Assembly: GCF_003150675.1 (NCBI RefSeq)
Contig: NZ_QGGB01000007.1
Coordinates: forward strand, 186,001-250,000
Length of the DNA: 64,000 nucleotides
Reading direction: 5' to 3'
Origin: Rhodohalobacter mucosus
Lineage (GTDB): Bacteria > Bacteroidota > Rhodothermia > Balneolales > Balneolaceae
In this document: in pieces, positions 37,777-45,658 of the stretch
Layout of the letters: each line of letters opens with the position of its first letter
Position numbering within the stretch: the stretch's first letter is position 1
Program-made: the position numbers and the translations under genes
Notes under the pieces: model-generated
The model's database searches: none
Told to the model about the DNA's origin: nothing
Seen by the model: the letters and a program-made list of their open reading frames with translations, nothing else

Positions 37777-38427
37777 ATGCAATATCCGATTTTTCAGTCA
37801 GTGGTAAATAAAATAAACAGCTCACTGACCAAGAGAAACATCGACGTTTTGAAGTTAAAAACATGGGAAGAGTCAAAAATTAATGCTGCAGGTCTGGAAA
37901 TTGTCATTGACCTGAAAAAATCCACGAATCATCTGAAACAGCTCAATATTAATTTTGACTGGGACAGATTCAGGGAAGCAGCTCTTGCAAATCAGCTAAA
38001 TGGTACTGACGAGCATCCAATGCTCAAACAGAAGCATCTTACGTCTGCGCGTGTTTCACCGAGCATTGATGTTGAACTGGTATGGCATTTTGACGAACAA
38101 ACGTCGCAACCCGCAACTTCAAAAGGCGATGCAGACTATCGGATTCAAATGGCTGGTGAATGGATGGAAATTGTGAGCCGGGAGGTGAATGAGTTTCTTG
38201 CCAGCGATGACATCATAACCCGGTGGCACCTTGAAATAGATGGGGACGCAGAAGGACGATACCTTAGTGCCATAAATCTGATTTCCTATTTTCAGTTTTC
38301 CATGGAAAACCTGGAGAGCCTGAATGAAGTGCTCACATTTGTTGATCGTAAACTTACACACCTGCTATTTAAGGCAAACAGAATTATCAAGATTGCTGAC
38401 AAAAAAGTAGACCTGGCAGCAGCCTGA
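37777..38427 (+). CDS. Hypothetical protein, 216 residues
   Basis: No family was recognised. The protein is soluble, with no signal peptide or membrane segment. It is rich in charged residues and has alternating helix-like and strand-like stretches, such as AAGLEIVIDLKKST and VSPSIDVELVWHF. The C-terminal half contains an NLESLNEVLTFVDRKL helix. It is divergently transcribed from rqcH across 38 bases and ends before a terminator-like stem. Clean codon use and a good ATG support a real gene. Confidence 0.6.
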   Translation: MQYPIFQSVVNKINSSLTKRNIDVLKLKTWEESKINAAGLEIVIDLKKSTNHLKQLNINFDWDRFREAALANQLNGTDEHPMLKQKHLTSARVSPSIDVELVWHFDEQTSQPATSKGDADYRIQMAGEWMEIVSREVNEFLASDDIITRWHLEIDGDAEGRYLSAINLISYFQFSMENLESLNEVLTFVDRKLTHLLFKANRIIKIADKKVDLAAA

Positions 38428-38454
38428 TCTTATTCTGAGTTTCGGATATAAAAA

Positions 38455-38479
38455 AAGGACGCATGATCCATGCGTCCTT
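38455..38479 (-). terminator. Rho-independent terminator (11-bp stem)
   Basis: AAGGACGCATG (38455-38465) pairs perfectly with CATGCGTCCTT (38469-38479) around the three-base loop ATC. On the minus strand the stem is followed by a run of T, so it ends the small gene at 38502-38594. It lies between convergent genes and may also stop plus-strand reading from 37777. Confidence 0.75.
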
Positions 38480-38501
38480 AAAATCCTTGAAGCGCCTCAG
38501 C

Positions 38502-38594
38502 TTACTTTTTCTTCTTATGCCTGTTTTTTCTCAGGCGCTTTTTCCTTTTATGCTTAGCAATTTTTGCTCGTTTTCTTTTCTTTCCGCTTGGCAT
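38502..38594 (-). CDS. AURKAIP1/COX24-like tiny ribosome-associated protein (30 residues)
   Basis: The reading frame runs from ATG at 38594 to TAA at 38502. The 30-residue product starts MPSGKKRKRAKIAKHKRKKR and ends in NRHKKKK; about two thirds of its residues are Lys or Arg. This matches the short AURKAIP1/COX24-domain proteins of Bacteroidota and the bS22/mS38-type small-subunit proteins, which insert into rRNA near the decoding site. It is followed by an 11-bp terminator and diverges from lysC, so it stands alone. The call rests on the highly characteristic composition and MPSGKKRKR start. Confidence 0.8.
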   Translation of the reverse strand: MPSGKKRKRAKIAKHKRKKRLRKNRHKKKK

Positions 38595-38850
38595 GAATAA
38601 TCACCCGGTCTGTTACTGTTAAACTTGCAATTATGTTTACGTTAGGCAACTATGCCTTCGTACAGAATTACAAAATACAAAACTTTCCGGTAAAACGATA
38701 CCATCCATCTCTCAGCGTTCCGTACTCGCGAAGCCGTAAGATAATCAGGGGAGCGAGTATAATATTGGGAGAACACTTTTCAGACAATATGAGATTCAGA
38801 AAGAGAGGTTTTTTTTGTATTTTCTAAAGCTGTGAAAATTGATCAAAAAA

Positions 38851-40206
38851 ATGCCTGACCTGCTAAAAGTTGCCAAGTTTGGGGGTACCAGCATGGCCGA
38901 TCTGGACGCCATGAAACGCTGTGCCCGTATCGTCACTTCCGATCCCGATAAAAAAGTTATTGTTGTCAGTGCCACATCAGGCACCACAAATCTACTGTCC
39001 TCACTTTTCGATCATGTTGAGACCGATCAAAAAATGGAAATCGTAGATAAAATTCGCAAAAAACATCTTGAGATTTGCACCGGACTCGTTCACTCAACGG
39101 AGGTGGAAAAAGCAATTCTACAGGTGATGGATTCACTGGTCGCATTGGTTCAGAATCAGCATATGATGACACCGCGGATACAGGATGAGATCCTGTCACA
39201 TGGAGAGCTGCTGTCTTCGGCTATTTTTACGGGACTGCTGAAAGAGTATGATACGGGGGAGGTGGACACCAGGTGGCTGGATGCCAGAAAAATTATTACC
39301 ACAGATCGGTCGCACACAAAAGCTCAACCCGACATATCTGCGATTGCAGGCAATGCGGAAGATCAACTGATTCCGCATCTTGAATCGGTCCGTTTCGTAA
39401 CCCAGGGGTTTATTGGGAGTTCCCCCGATGGAACTACAACGACACTTGGGCGGGGCGGGAGTGACTATTCTGCAGCCCTGTTTGCAGAAGCCATACACGC
39501 AGATGTACTTGAAATATGGACGGATGTTACGGCAGTGTACACTACAGATCCGCGTGTGGTGCCGGCAGCCAGGCCAATCACTGAAATAAGTTTTGATGAA
39601 GCGGCCGAACTTTCCGTTTTTGGAGCGAAAGTTCTTCACCCGGCGACCATGGTTCCTGCTGTCAGGAAGAACATCAAAGTGTATGTGGGGTCAAGCATGA
39701 AGCCTCAAAAACCGGGAACATGGATCATGAAAGATACACGCAGCAAGCCGGTAATCCGAGCCATAAGCCTCAGGAGGAATCAGACTCTGGTTACGGTAAA
39801 AAGCCCCGACATGCTTCACCGCCACGGATTCCTTGCAAAACTTTTTGATGTATTGTCAAGGCATCAGGTGAGTGTTGACCTTGTTACAACCAGTGAAGTG
39901 AGCGTATCGCTGACCGTTGATACGGATATCCAGTCGACTGAACGCGATTCCCTGAACGAGGACGTTTTATCGGAACTTAGAACCTTCAGCCAGGTTGACG
40001 TAGAGAAAGACCTTTCGCTTGTTGCACTGATCGGTAATAACCTGCATGCAACCTCAGGGCTTAGCGGACCTGTTTTCGGTTTGCTTGAGGATGTCAACGT
40101 AAGGCTCATTTGTCACGGTGCAAGCTCACACAATCTCTGTTTTCTGGTAAGTCAGACAAGTGCGGAAAAAGTGGTTCAGGTACTTCATAATCGTTTCATT
40201 AAATAA
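38851..40206 (+). CDS. lysC: Aspartate kinase
   Basis: This enzyme phosphorylates aspartate, the entry step to lysine, threonine and methionine. The N-terminal amino-acid kinase domain starts LLKVAKFGGTSMADL. GRGGSDYSAALFA and the DVTAVYTTDPRVVP segment are typical. Two C-terminal ACT domains (about 300-451) should bind the feedback inhibitor. ATG at 38851 is preferred over the in-frame TTG at 38839. With dapB, dapA and dapD it forms a lysine/diaminopimelate operon: dapB follows after 10 bases. Confidence 0.93.
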   Translation: MPDLLKVAKFGGTSMADLDAMKRCARIVTSDPDKKVIVVSATSGTTNLLSSLFDHVETDQKMEIVDKIRKKHLEICTGLVHSTEVEKAILQVMDSLVALVQNQHMMTPRIQDEILSHGELLSSAIFTGLLKEYDTGEVDTRWLDARKIITTDRSHTKAQPDISAIAGNAEDQLIPHLESVRFVTQGFIGSSPDGTTTTLGRGGSDYSAALFAEAIHADVLEIWTDVTAVYTTDPRVVPAARPITEISFDEAAELSVFGAKVLHPATMVPAVRKNIKVYVGSSMKPQKPGTWIMKDTRSKPVIRAISLRRNQTLVTVKSPDMLHRHGFLAKLFDVLSRHQVSVDLVTTSEVSVSLTVDTDIQSTERDSLNEDVLSELRTFSQVDVEKDLSLVALIGNNLHATSGLSGPVFGLLEDVNVRLICHGASSHNLCFLVSQTSAEKVVQVLHNRFIK

Positions 40207-40216
40207 CAGGCCCGAC

Positions 40217-40891
40217 ATGAAAATTTCAGTAATTGGAACCGGAAAAACGGGAAGTTCCGTAGCCGAACTTCTGGGCGGAGATGCCGTCTGTTTTAACCGG
40301 TCAAATCCGCCGGATGCAGAGAAGGTCTCGAATACGGACGCTGCGATCGTATTTGTGCCGCCGGATGCCGCAGCCGAAATCTCGGATGTACTGCTCGAAG
40401 CAGCCATTCCGTCCGTCTGGGGAACCACGGGTTATGCATGGCCGGAAAATTTACCGGATCGCGTTAAAGATGCCAATTCAAGATGGATTATCGGTTCCAA
40501 TTTCAGCATGGGAATGAACCTGATCCGAAAAGCACTTCGGATGCTCGGCAGCGGAAGCAGCCTGCTCGATGATGCAGAATTTCATATTCATGAAGTTCAT
40601 CATAAAGAAAAAAAAGATGCACCCAGCGGAACGGCATTATCGTGGCAGGAGTGGCTGGGTCAGGATGCACATATTTCATCCGACAGGCAGGGTGATGTAA
40701 AAGGTATTCATTCTCTTCACATCAAAACCAAATATGAATCCATAACATTAAAGCATGAGGCGCATTCACGCAAATTATTTGCAGAAGGAGCCGTTTGGGC
40801 AGCTAAATATCTGCTCAGACATCCGCATATTGATCCCGGTGTATACACCTTCGCATCCATTTTTGATAAAGCATACAGGGGAGGTTTGTGA
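40217..40891 (+). CDS. dapB: 4-hydroxy-tetrahydrodipicolinate reductase
   Basis: DapB uses NAD(P)H to reduce the DapA product in lysine and peptidoglycan precursor synthesis. ATG at 40217 begins MKISVIGTGKTGSS, the dinucleotide-binding loop; upstream codons in the frame lie inside lysC. The catalytic segment EVHHKEKKDAPSGTAL and SNFSMGMN are conserved. At 224 residues it is a little short of the usual 240-270, because the loop after the Rossmann core is compact, as in other Bacteroidota. Its stop touches the dapA start. Confidence 0.9.
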   Translation: MKISVIGTGKTGSSVAELLGGDAVCFNRSNPPDAEKVSNTDAAIVFVPPDAAAEISDVLLEAAIPSVWGTTGYAWPENLPDRVKDANSRWIIGSNFSMGMNLIRKALRMLGSGSSLLDDAEFHIHEVHHKEKKDAPSGTALSWQEWLGQDAHISSDRQGDVKGIHSLHIKTKYESITLKHEAHSRKLFAEGAVWAAKYLLRHPHIDPGVYTFASIFDKAYRGGL

Positions 40892-41775
40892 TGACTGACT
40901 CACCCGTTCTTTGGACCGCACTTATCACCCCGTTTCATGAAGATGGGTCGGTTGACGAACAGACTCTTGTAAAACTTGCAGAATTGCAGAATAAATCCGG
41001 AAACGGAATTCTGCTGGCCGGCAGTACGGGCGAGGGACTGGCATTGACGCATGATGAAAAACGGCAAATTACAGAACTCGTATGCAATCTTGGGCTCAAC
41101 GTTCCGATTATGGCCGGAGTGGGTGGATTTAACCTGAAAGAACAAACAAGCTGGATAAAAGAGTGTAACCGGATTGGAGTGGACGCATTTTTGCTGGTTA
41201 CCCCTCTCTATGCAAGACCGGGTATTGAAGGCCAGACAGAGTGGTTTATGAAACTTATGGACGCTGCAGAAAAACCGTGTATGGTCTACAACATTCCATC
41301 GCGGACGGGGGTTAAGATGCCTGTCCAGGTTCTGAAGAATATACGGAATCATAACCGTTTTTGGGCTGTTAAGGAGGCGAGCGGAAGCATCAGCGACTAT
41401 CTGGAGTTTAGCGAAACCTGCCCTGATGTACCTCTTTTCAGTGGTGATGATGGCCTGCTCCCCTTTTTCTCAGCTGCAGGCTGCAGCGGACTGGTTTCTG
41501 TTGCTGCCAATGTTTGGCCCATGGAAACCGGGCTCTATGTTAAAAAATGCCTGGAGCGGAATACGGAAGATCTGTTTCCTGTATGGAAAAGAGCGTCCGC
41601 AGCCCTTTTTACCGCACCCAATCCGGTACCGGTAAAGGCGCTGATGAAAGAGAAAGGCATTATTCCGCGCATTCAACTCAGGCCGCCGCTGTCGGAAAAG
41701 GATTTGTCCGGTATTTCAGTTTTAAATGCTGCCGATATGAATGTTGCGGAGTGGTATAAAGAGAATACAGAATAA
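40891..41775 (+). CDS. dapA: 4-hydroxy-tetrahydrodipicolinate synthase
   Basis: This TIM-barrel aldolase condenses pyruvate with aspartate semialdehyde. The Schiff-base lysine is in FWAVKEASG (K161 with the ATG at 40891), and the catalytic tyrosine is in VYNIPSRTG (Y133). GSTGEGLAL binds pyruvate. A GTG at 40888 immediately precedes the ATG; the ATG overlaps the dapB stop by one base. It is the third gene of the lysC operon. Confidence 0.93.
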   Translation: MTDSPVLWTALITPFHEDGSVDEQTLVKLAELQNKSGNGILLAGSTGEGLALTHDEKRQITELVCNLGLNVPIMAGVGGFNLKEQTSWIKECNRIGVDAFLLVTPLYARPGIEGQTEWFMKLMDAAEKPCMVYNIPSRTGVKMPVQVLKNIRNHNRFWAVKEASGSISDYLEFSETCPDVPLFSGDDGLLPFFSAAGCSGLVSVAANVWPMETGLYVKKCLERNTEDLFPVWKRASAALFTAPNPVPVKALMKEKGIIPRIQLRPPLSEKDLSGISVLNAADMNVAEWYKENTE

Positions 41776-41801
41776 AAAACGAAACGACAGGTTGATAATT
41801 T

Positions 41802-42548
41802 ATGAGCTGGAAAGAGATTCTGGATAAGCTGGAAAGCGGTGAAATACGCGCTGCTGAACCTGAAGGTGAAGGTTGGAAAGCCAATGTGGAAGTGAAGCAG
41901 GGTATTCTGGACGCATTCAGGGAGGGTAAAAATGTTAACTATGGTGGAATCTATGAGGGTTTCGTAGACAAGAGCAACATTCCTCCCAGAATGTTCGAGG
42001 CAGAAGATGGAGTACGGCTTGTTCCGGGAGGTTCCTCCGTACGAAGAGGCGCCTACGTGGCAAAAAGTGTTATCATCATGCCGCCCGCCTACGTCAATAT
42101 CGGCGCATACGTTGATGAGGGATCAATGATCGACAGTCATGCGCTGGTCGGCTCCTGTGCACAAATCGGCAGAAATGTCCATCTTTCAGCGGGAGTACAG
42201 ATTGGCGGTGTTTTAGAACCCGTGGGCCTGAGTCCCGTCGTGATTGAAGACGATTGTTTTATTGGTGCAGGTTCGGTTATTGTGGAGGGTATACTGGTGA
42301 AAAAAGGAGCTGTAATCGCACCGGGAGTAACGCTCTCAAAGTCGGTTCCGGTTTATGACTGTGTAAATGAAAGGCTGCTTGGAAAAGGGTCACCTGTACC
42401 CAAACGTGCGGTAGTGATTCCGGGGTCACGTCCAATCAATAACGAATGGGCAAAATCGCAAGGTTTATCTGCTCAGTGTCCTGTTATTATTAAATATAGA
42501 GATGAAGGAAGTGATGCATCGCTGGAGCTTGAAACTGCACTCCGATAA
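41802..42548 (+). CDS. dapD: Tetrahydrodipicolinate N-succinyltransferase
   Basis: This enzyme transfers a succinyl group from succinyl-CoA in the succinylase branch of the diaminopimelate pathway. Residues about 90-200 are a left-handed parallel beta-helix with hexapeptide repeats (VNIGAYVDEGSMIDSHALVGSCAQIG, read as fragments), the form typical of DapD. GVLEPVGLSPVVIEDDCFIGAG also fits. The length of 248 residues is a little below the norm. DapH (acetyltransferase) is less likely because of these DapD-type segments. It closes the lysC-dapB-dapA-dapD operon. Confidence 0.9.
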   Translation: MSWKEILDKLESGEIRAAEPEGEGWKANVEVKQGILDAFREGKNVNYGGIYEGFVDKSNIPPRMFEAEDGVRLVPGGSSVRRGAYVAKSVIIMPPAYVNIGAYVDEGSMIDSHALVGSCAQIGRNVHLSAGVQIGGVLEPVGLSPVVIEDDCFIGAGSVIVEGILVKKGAVIAPGVTLSKSVPVYDCVNERLLGKGSPVPKRAVVIPGSRPINNEWAKSQGLSAQCPVIIKYRDEGSDASLELETALR

Positions 42549-42620
42549 AAAAGTGTGTAAGGGAATTGAAATTTTCAGTTCTTACAAATAGAACATTAAC
42601 AAAAAAATTGAGGATTCGAT

Positions 42621-43061
42621 ATGAGTTCATTAAACAAGGCAATGGTTATAGGAAGGCTTGGTGCAGACCCGGATGTGCGGTACACACAATCCAACACCGC
42701 TGTGGCTACCATGAGTGTGGCTACAACGGAAAGATATAAAGACCGTAACGGAGAGCTGCAGGAAAATACTGAATGGCACAGAATTGTAGCGTGGGGCCGA
42801 CTGGCTGAGATTTGCCAGCAGTATCTCAAAAAAGGATCTTTGGTTTACTTTGAAGGCCCTATTCAAACACGAGAGTGGGAAGATAAAGAAGGCCAAAAGC
42901 GGTATACCACTGAGATTAAGGCATTGAACATGCAGATGCTCGACAGCCGGGGTGACTCGGGCGGAAGCAGTGCACCGGCATCAAAAAGCAACAGGCCGGC
43001 GAAAGAGACTGTAGAGATAGACGACAGTTTTGACGATATGGACGATGACCTGCCTTTTTAA
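42621..43061 (+). CDS. ssb: Single-stranded DNA-binding protein
   Basis: The product is 146 residues with an N-terminal OB-fold (1-108; [52 protein letters not shown]) and a disordered acidic tail ending in DDDLPF, the conserved tip that binds replication and repair partners. ATG follows TTGAGG. A strong terminator lies 43 bases downstream, so it is a single-gene unit. Confidence 0.95.
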   Translation: MSSLNKAMVIGRLGADPDVRYTQSNTAVATMSVATTERYKDRNGELQENTEWHRIVAWGRLAEICQQYLKKGSLVYFEGPIQTREWEDKEGQKRYTTEIKALNMQMLDSRGDSGGSSAPASKSNRPAKETVEIDDSFDDMDDDLPF

Positions 43062-43103
43062 AGGTAATCTCCATAAAATTTGAATGAAGTTTTGTACATT
43101 CAG

Positions 43104-43140
43104 AGATGGCGTTCAATTTTTTTGATCGCCATCTTTTTTT
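43104..43140 (+). terminator. Rho-independent terminator after ssb
   Basis: AGATGGCG (43104-43111) pairs with CGCCATCT (43127-43134), with extra pairing TCAA/TTGA inside, followed by a T-run to 43140. It ends ssb transcription and precedes the next gene, whose TTG start is at 43182. Confidence 0.8.
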
Positions 43141-43181
43141 GATCATATTTCATCAAATCAAAGTTAATTCAGGACCAGTTT

Positions 43182-44597
43182 TTGGAAAAAAAAGACGAGC
43201 CTCCGAGTACGAGGTCGGGATTAAGCTTATTGTTTATCCCGGCATTCATTATTGCGGCCAGCGGCGCACAAGCCATAGTGATGTCAGAACTCGCCGTTCA
43301 AACCGCTCTTATGATTATCGGATTGGTATTGAGTGCAACATACTCGGGATCTGAAGTGGCATTCTTCTCCCTTGTCAATCAGATCGATAAACTGAATACG
43401 GATGGTGATTTTGGGAAGAAAGACACCCGCATTCTCAAAATGCTCCAAAAACCGAGAAAGCTGCTGGCCACTATCCTGATCGGAAATACATTTGCGAATA
43501 TTGTTAGCTCCGTTCTGGCTGCGGTGATAACCGGTAAAATTGTGGCCTATTATGGATTTCCCGCCGCGATAGTGTATACCGTTGAGATTGTGGTTCTCAC
43601 CTTTATGATTCTGATTCTGAGCGAAATCACACCAAAAATAATTGCAATCAATAACCCGCTGAAGGTGTCGCGGAGTATGAGCGGATTTATCTATGCCAAT
43701 TTTATTCTGTTTACCCCTGTTTCGAAACTGATTGCAGAAAGCACAATGAGCCTTGAGAAGTCTCTGCCTAAACCCAATATCAGAATGACGGCAGAAGACC
43801 TTAAAACAATGGCGGAAATGAGTGAACAGGAGGGGTCTCTGAAAGGTGATGAAAGGGAAATAATTGAGAATGTGATTGAGTTCGGAAACATTACCGTTCG
43901 TGAGATAATGACATCCCGCGTCAATATTGTGGCGGTTCCGGTTACCGCAGGCCTTCCTGAAGTACTGGAGCTCATACAGGAGAAGGGTCTGTCAAGAATG
44001 CCCTTATTTGAAAATGACCTGGACAATATTATGGGCGTAATTTATTCCAAAGACATACTGCCTTATATCAACACAGAGTTGATTGATAGCCCTATTAACT
44101 GGAAAACCATTGCCAGAAAGGCACTTTTTATTCCGGCAACGAAAAAGCTCGACGATCTTTTAAGAGATTTTCAGCAGGAAAAAACACACATTGCCATCGT
44201 TGTGGATGAATACGGCGGAACAGAGGGGATTGTAACCCTCGATGATATTCTGGAAGAGATTGTGGGGGATATTGGCGATGAATATGATGAACAGGAAGAG
44301 AAACTGTTTACCAAATTTAAAAACGGCGTTTATATTTTTGATGCCAAAATCGACCTCGATGATCTCGATGAAATTCTTGGAACAGAAATTTCAACGGATG
44401 AGGATGAATACGAAACCCTTGGGGGATTGGTCTATCATCTCACAGAGCGAATTCCAAATGTAGGTGAGAGGCTCAATTACAAAAACCTTGAGCTTACCGT
44501 ACATTCGGTGAAAAATAACCGTGTAAAAAAACTTCGCGTGAAACCGGATTTTACCATACAAGCCAAACCTGATAAAAGGCAGGATGAAGGCATCTGA
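43182..44597 (+). CDS. CNNM/CorC-like membrane protein with DUF21, CBS pair and CorC_HlyC domain
   Basis: The product is 471 residues. It has an N-terminal DUF21 membrane domain with four hydrophobic helices (about 15-200), including SATYSGSEVAFFSL. A CBS pair follows (about 220-345; FGNITVREIMTSRVN and VVDEYGGTEGIVTLDDILEEIVGDIGDE). The C-terminal CorC_HlyC domain covers about 365-450. Such proteins are linked to magnesium or cobalt export, and in Bacteroidota the GldE gliding protein belongs to the same family. TTG at 43182 gives an extra hydrophobic segment; ATG at 43279 is the alternative. It overlaps murB by 14 bases. Confidence 0.83.
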   Translation: MEKKDEPPSTRSGLSLLFIPAFIIAASGAQAIVMSELAVQTALMIIGLVLSATYSGSEVAFFSLVNQIDKLNTDGDFGKKDTRILKMLQKPRKLLATILIGNTFANIVSSVLAAVITGKIVAYYGFPAAIVYTVEIVVLTFMILILSEITPKIIAINNPLKVSRSMSGFIYANFILFTPVSKLIAESTMSLEKSLPKPNIRMTAEDLKTMAEMSEQEGSLKGDEREIIENVIEFGNITVREIMTSRVNIVAVPVTAGLPEVLELIQEKGLSRMPLFENDLDNIMGVIYSKDILPYINTELIDSPINWKTIARKALFIPATKKLDDLLRDFQQEKTHIAIVVDEYGGTEGIVTLDDILEEIVGDIGDEYDEQEEKLFTKFKNGVYIFDAKIDLDDLDEILGTEISTDEDEYETLGGLVYHLTERIPNVGERLNYKNLELTVHSVKNNRVKKLRVKPDFTIQAKPDKRQDEGI

Positions 44598-45639
44598 GTT
44601 ACCCGAAAAAGGTAAGCCGAAAATAAAACACCGGGTCAGTCTGCGCCCATTCAATACCCTCAGTGTGGAGGCCACTGCAGAGACCTTCATCGAGATTCTT
44701 GAAAAAGAGGATCTTCAGACTCTCTATCGTGAAGGTTTTTTCAGGAAATTTGACCCGTTTATCCTGGGAGGCGGCAGTAACGTGCTGTTCAGGGATAATC
44801 CTTCCCGGCCGGTTCTGAAAATCTCGCTGAAAGGAATCGACATCGTGGCAGAAAATGACAGCAGTGTTCAGGTTCGGGCCGGTGCCGGTGACGTGTGGCA
44901 TGACCTGGTTGAGTTTGCCGTACAGAGAGGATATGGCGGGATTGAAAATCTGGCACTTATTCCCGGCACAGTGGGGGCCGCCCCCATTCAGAATATTGGA
45001 GCCTATGGTTCAGAAATTGAACAGGTATTCAGCTCTCTTGAGTTTTTTGACGTGCAGGAGGGCACTTTCAGAAGCTTTACCCGCGAGGAGTGTCATTTTG
45101 GGTACCGTGACAGCATTTTTAAGCGTGATTTGAGAGGAAGGGCCATTGTTACCTCGGTTACGCTGAATCTTACGAAGAAAGATCATAACCTGATTACGGA
45201 CTATTACTCACTTACACAACGTCTCAGGGAAAAAGGAATTGAAGATCCGGGAATAAGAGATATTTTTGATGCGGTTGTTTTCATCCGGAAATCCAAACTG
45301 CCCGACCCGAAAGAGATCGGAAATGCAGGAAGCTTCTTTAAAAATCCTGTGATACCCCGCGATCAGTTTAAGCAGATTCAGAGAAATCATCCGGACATTC
45401 CCTTTTTTGAAGCTGCGGAAGGGTACATAAAAGTGCCGGCCGGCTGGCTTATTGAACAGTGTGAGTGGAAGGGAAAAAAAGTAGGTAAAACAGGCACGTA
45501 CGAGCACCAGGCTCTGGTTATCGTAAATCATGGTTCCGCTTCAGGAAAGGAAATTTATCAGCTTGCAGAGAGAATACAGTCCTCCGTATTCGAGAAGTTT
45601 GGCATTGCACTCACACCGGAGGTTAACATTGTGGGTTAA
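44584..45639 (+). CDS. murB: UDP-N-acetylenolpyruvoylglucosamine reductase
   Basis: This FAD enzyme makes UDP-MurNAc in peptidoglycan synthesis. The FAD-binding segment LGGGSNVLF, the PCMH-type GAGAGDVWHDLVEFA-like stretch, the LIPGTVGAAPIQNIGAYG segment, the catalytic serine region GYRDSIFK and a final TPEVNIVG are all present. The length of 351 residues and the domain-3 region match the type I (E. coli-like) form. It overlaps the CNNM/CorC-like gene by 14 bases, so the two are likely co-transcribed. Confidence 0.93.
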   Translation: MKASELPEKGKPKIKHRVSLRPFNTLSVEATAETFIEILEKEDLQTLYREGFFRKFDPFILGGGSNVLFRDNPSRPVLKISLKGIDIVAENDSSVQVRAGAGDVWHDLVEFAVQRGYGGIENLALIPGTVGAAPIQNIGAYGSEIEQVFSSLEFFDVQEGTFRSFTREECHFGYRDSIFKRDLRGRAIVTSVTLNLTKKDHNLITDYYSLTQRLREKGIEDPGIRDIFDAVVFIRKSKLPDPKEIGNAGSFFKNPVIPRDQFKQIQRNHPDIPFFEAAEGYIKVPAGWLIEQCEWKGKKVGKTGTYEHQALVIVNHGSASGKEIYQLAERIQSSVFEKFGIALTPEVNIVG

Positions 45640-45658
45640 AACCAAATCAGACATATAG

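Noticed and set aside
38595-38838. Lysine riboswitch before lysC
   Set aside because: The 244-base gap shows no extended stem set or T-run that would mark a lysine riboswitch; it looks like a simple divergent promoter region.
40160-40216. Longer dapB start
   Set aside because: It would overlap lysC and add residues before the nucleotide-binding loop; ATG 40217 fits the family.
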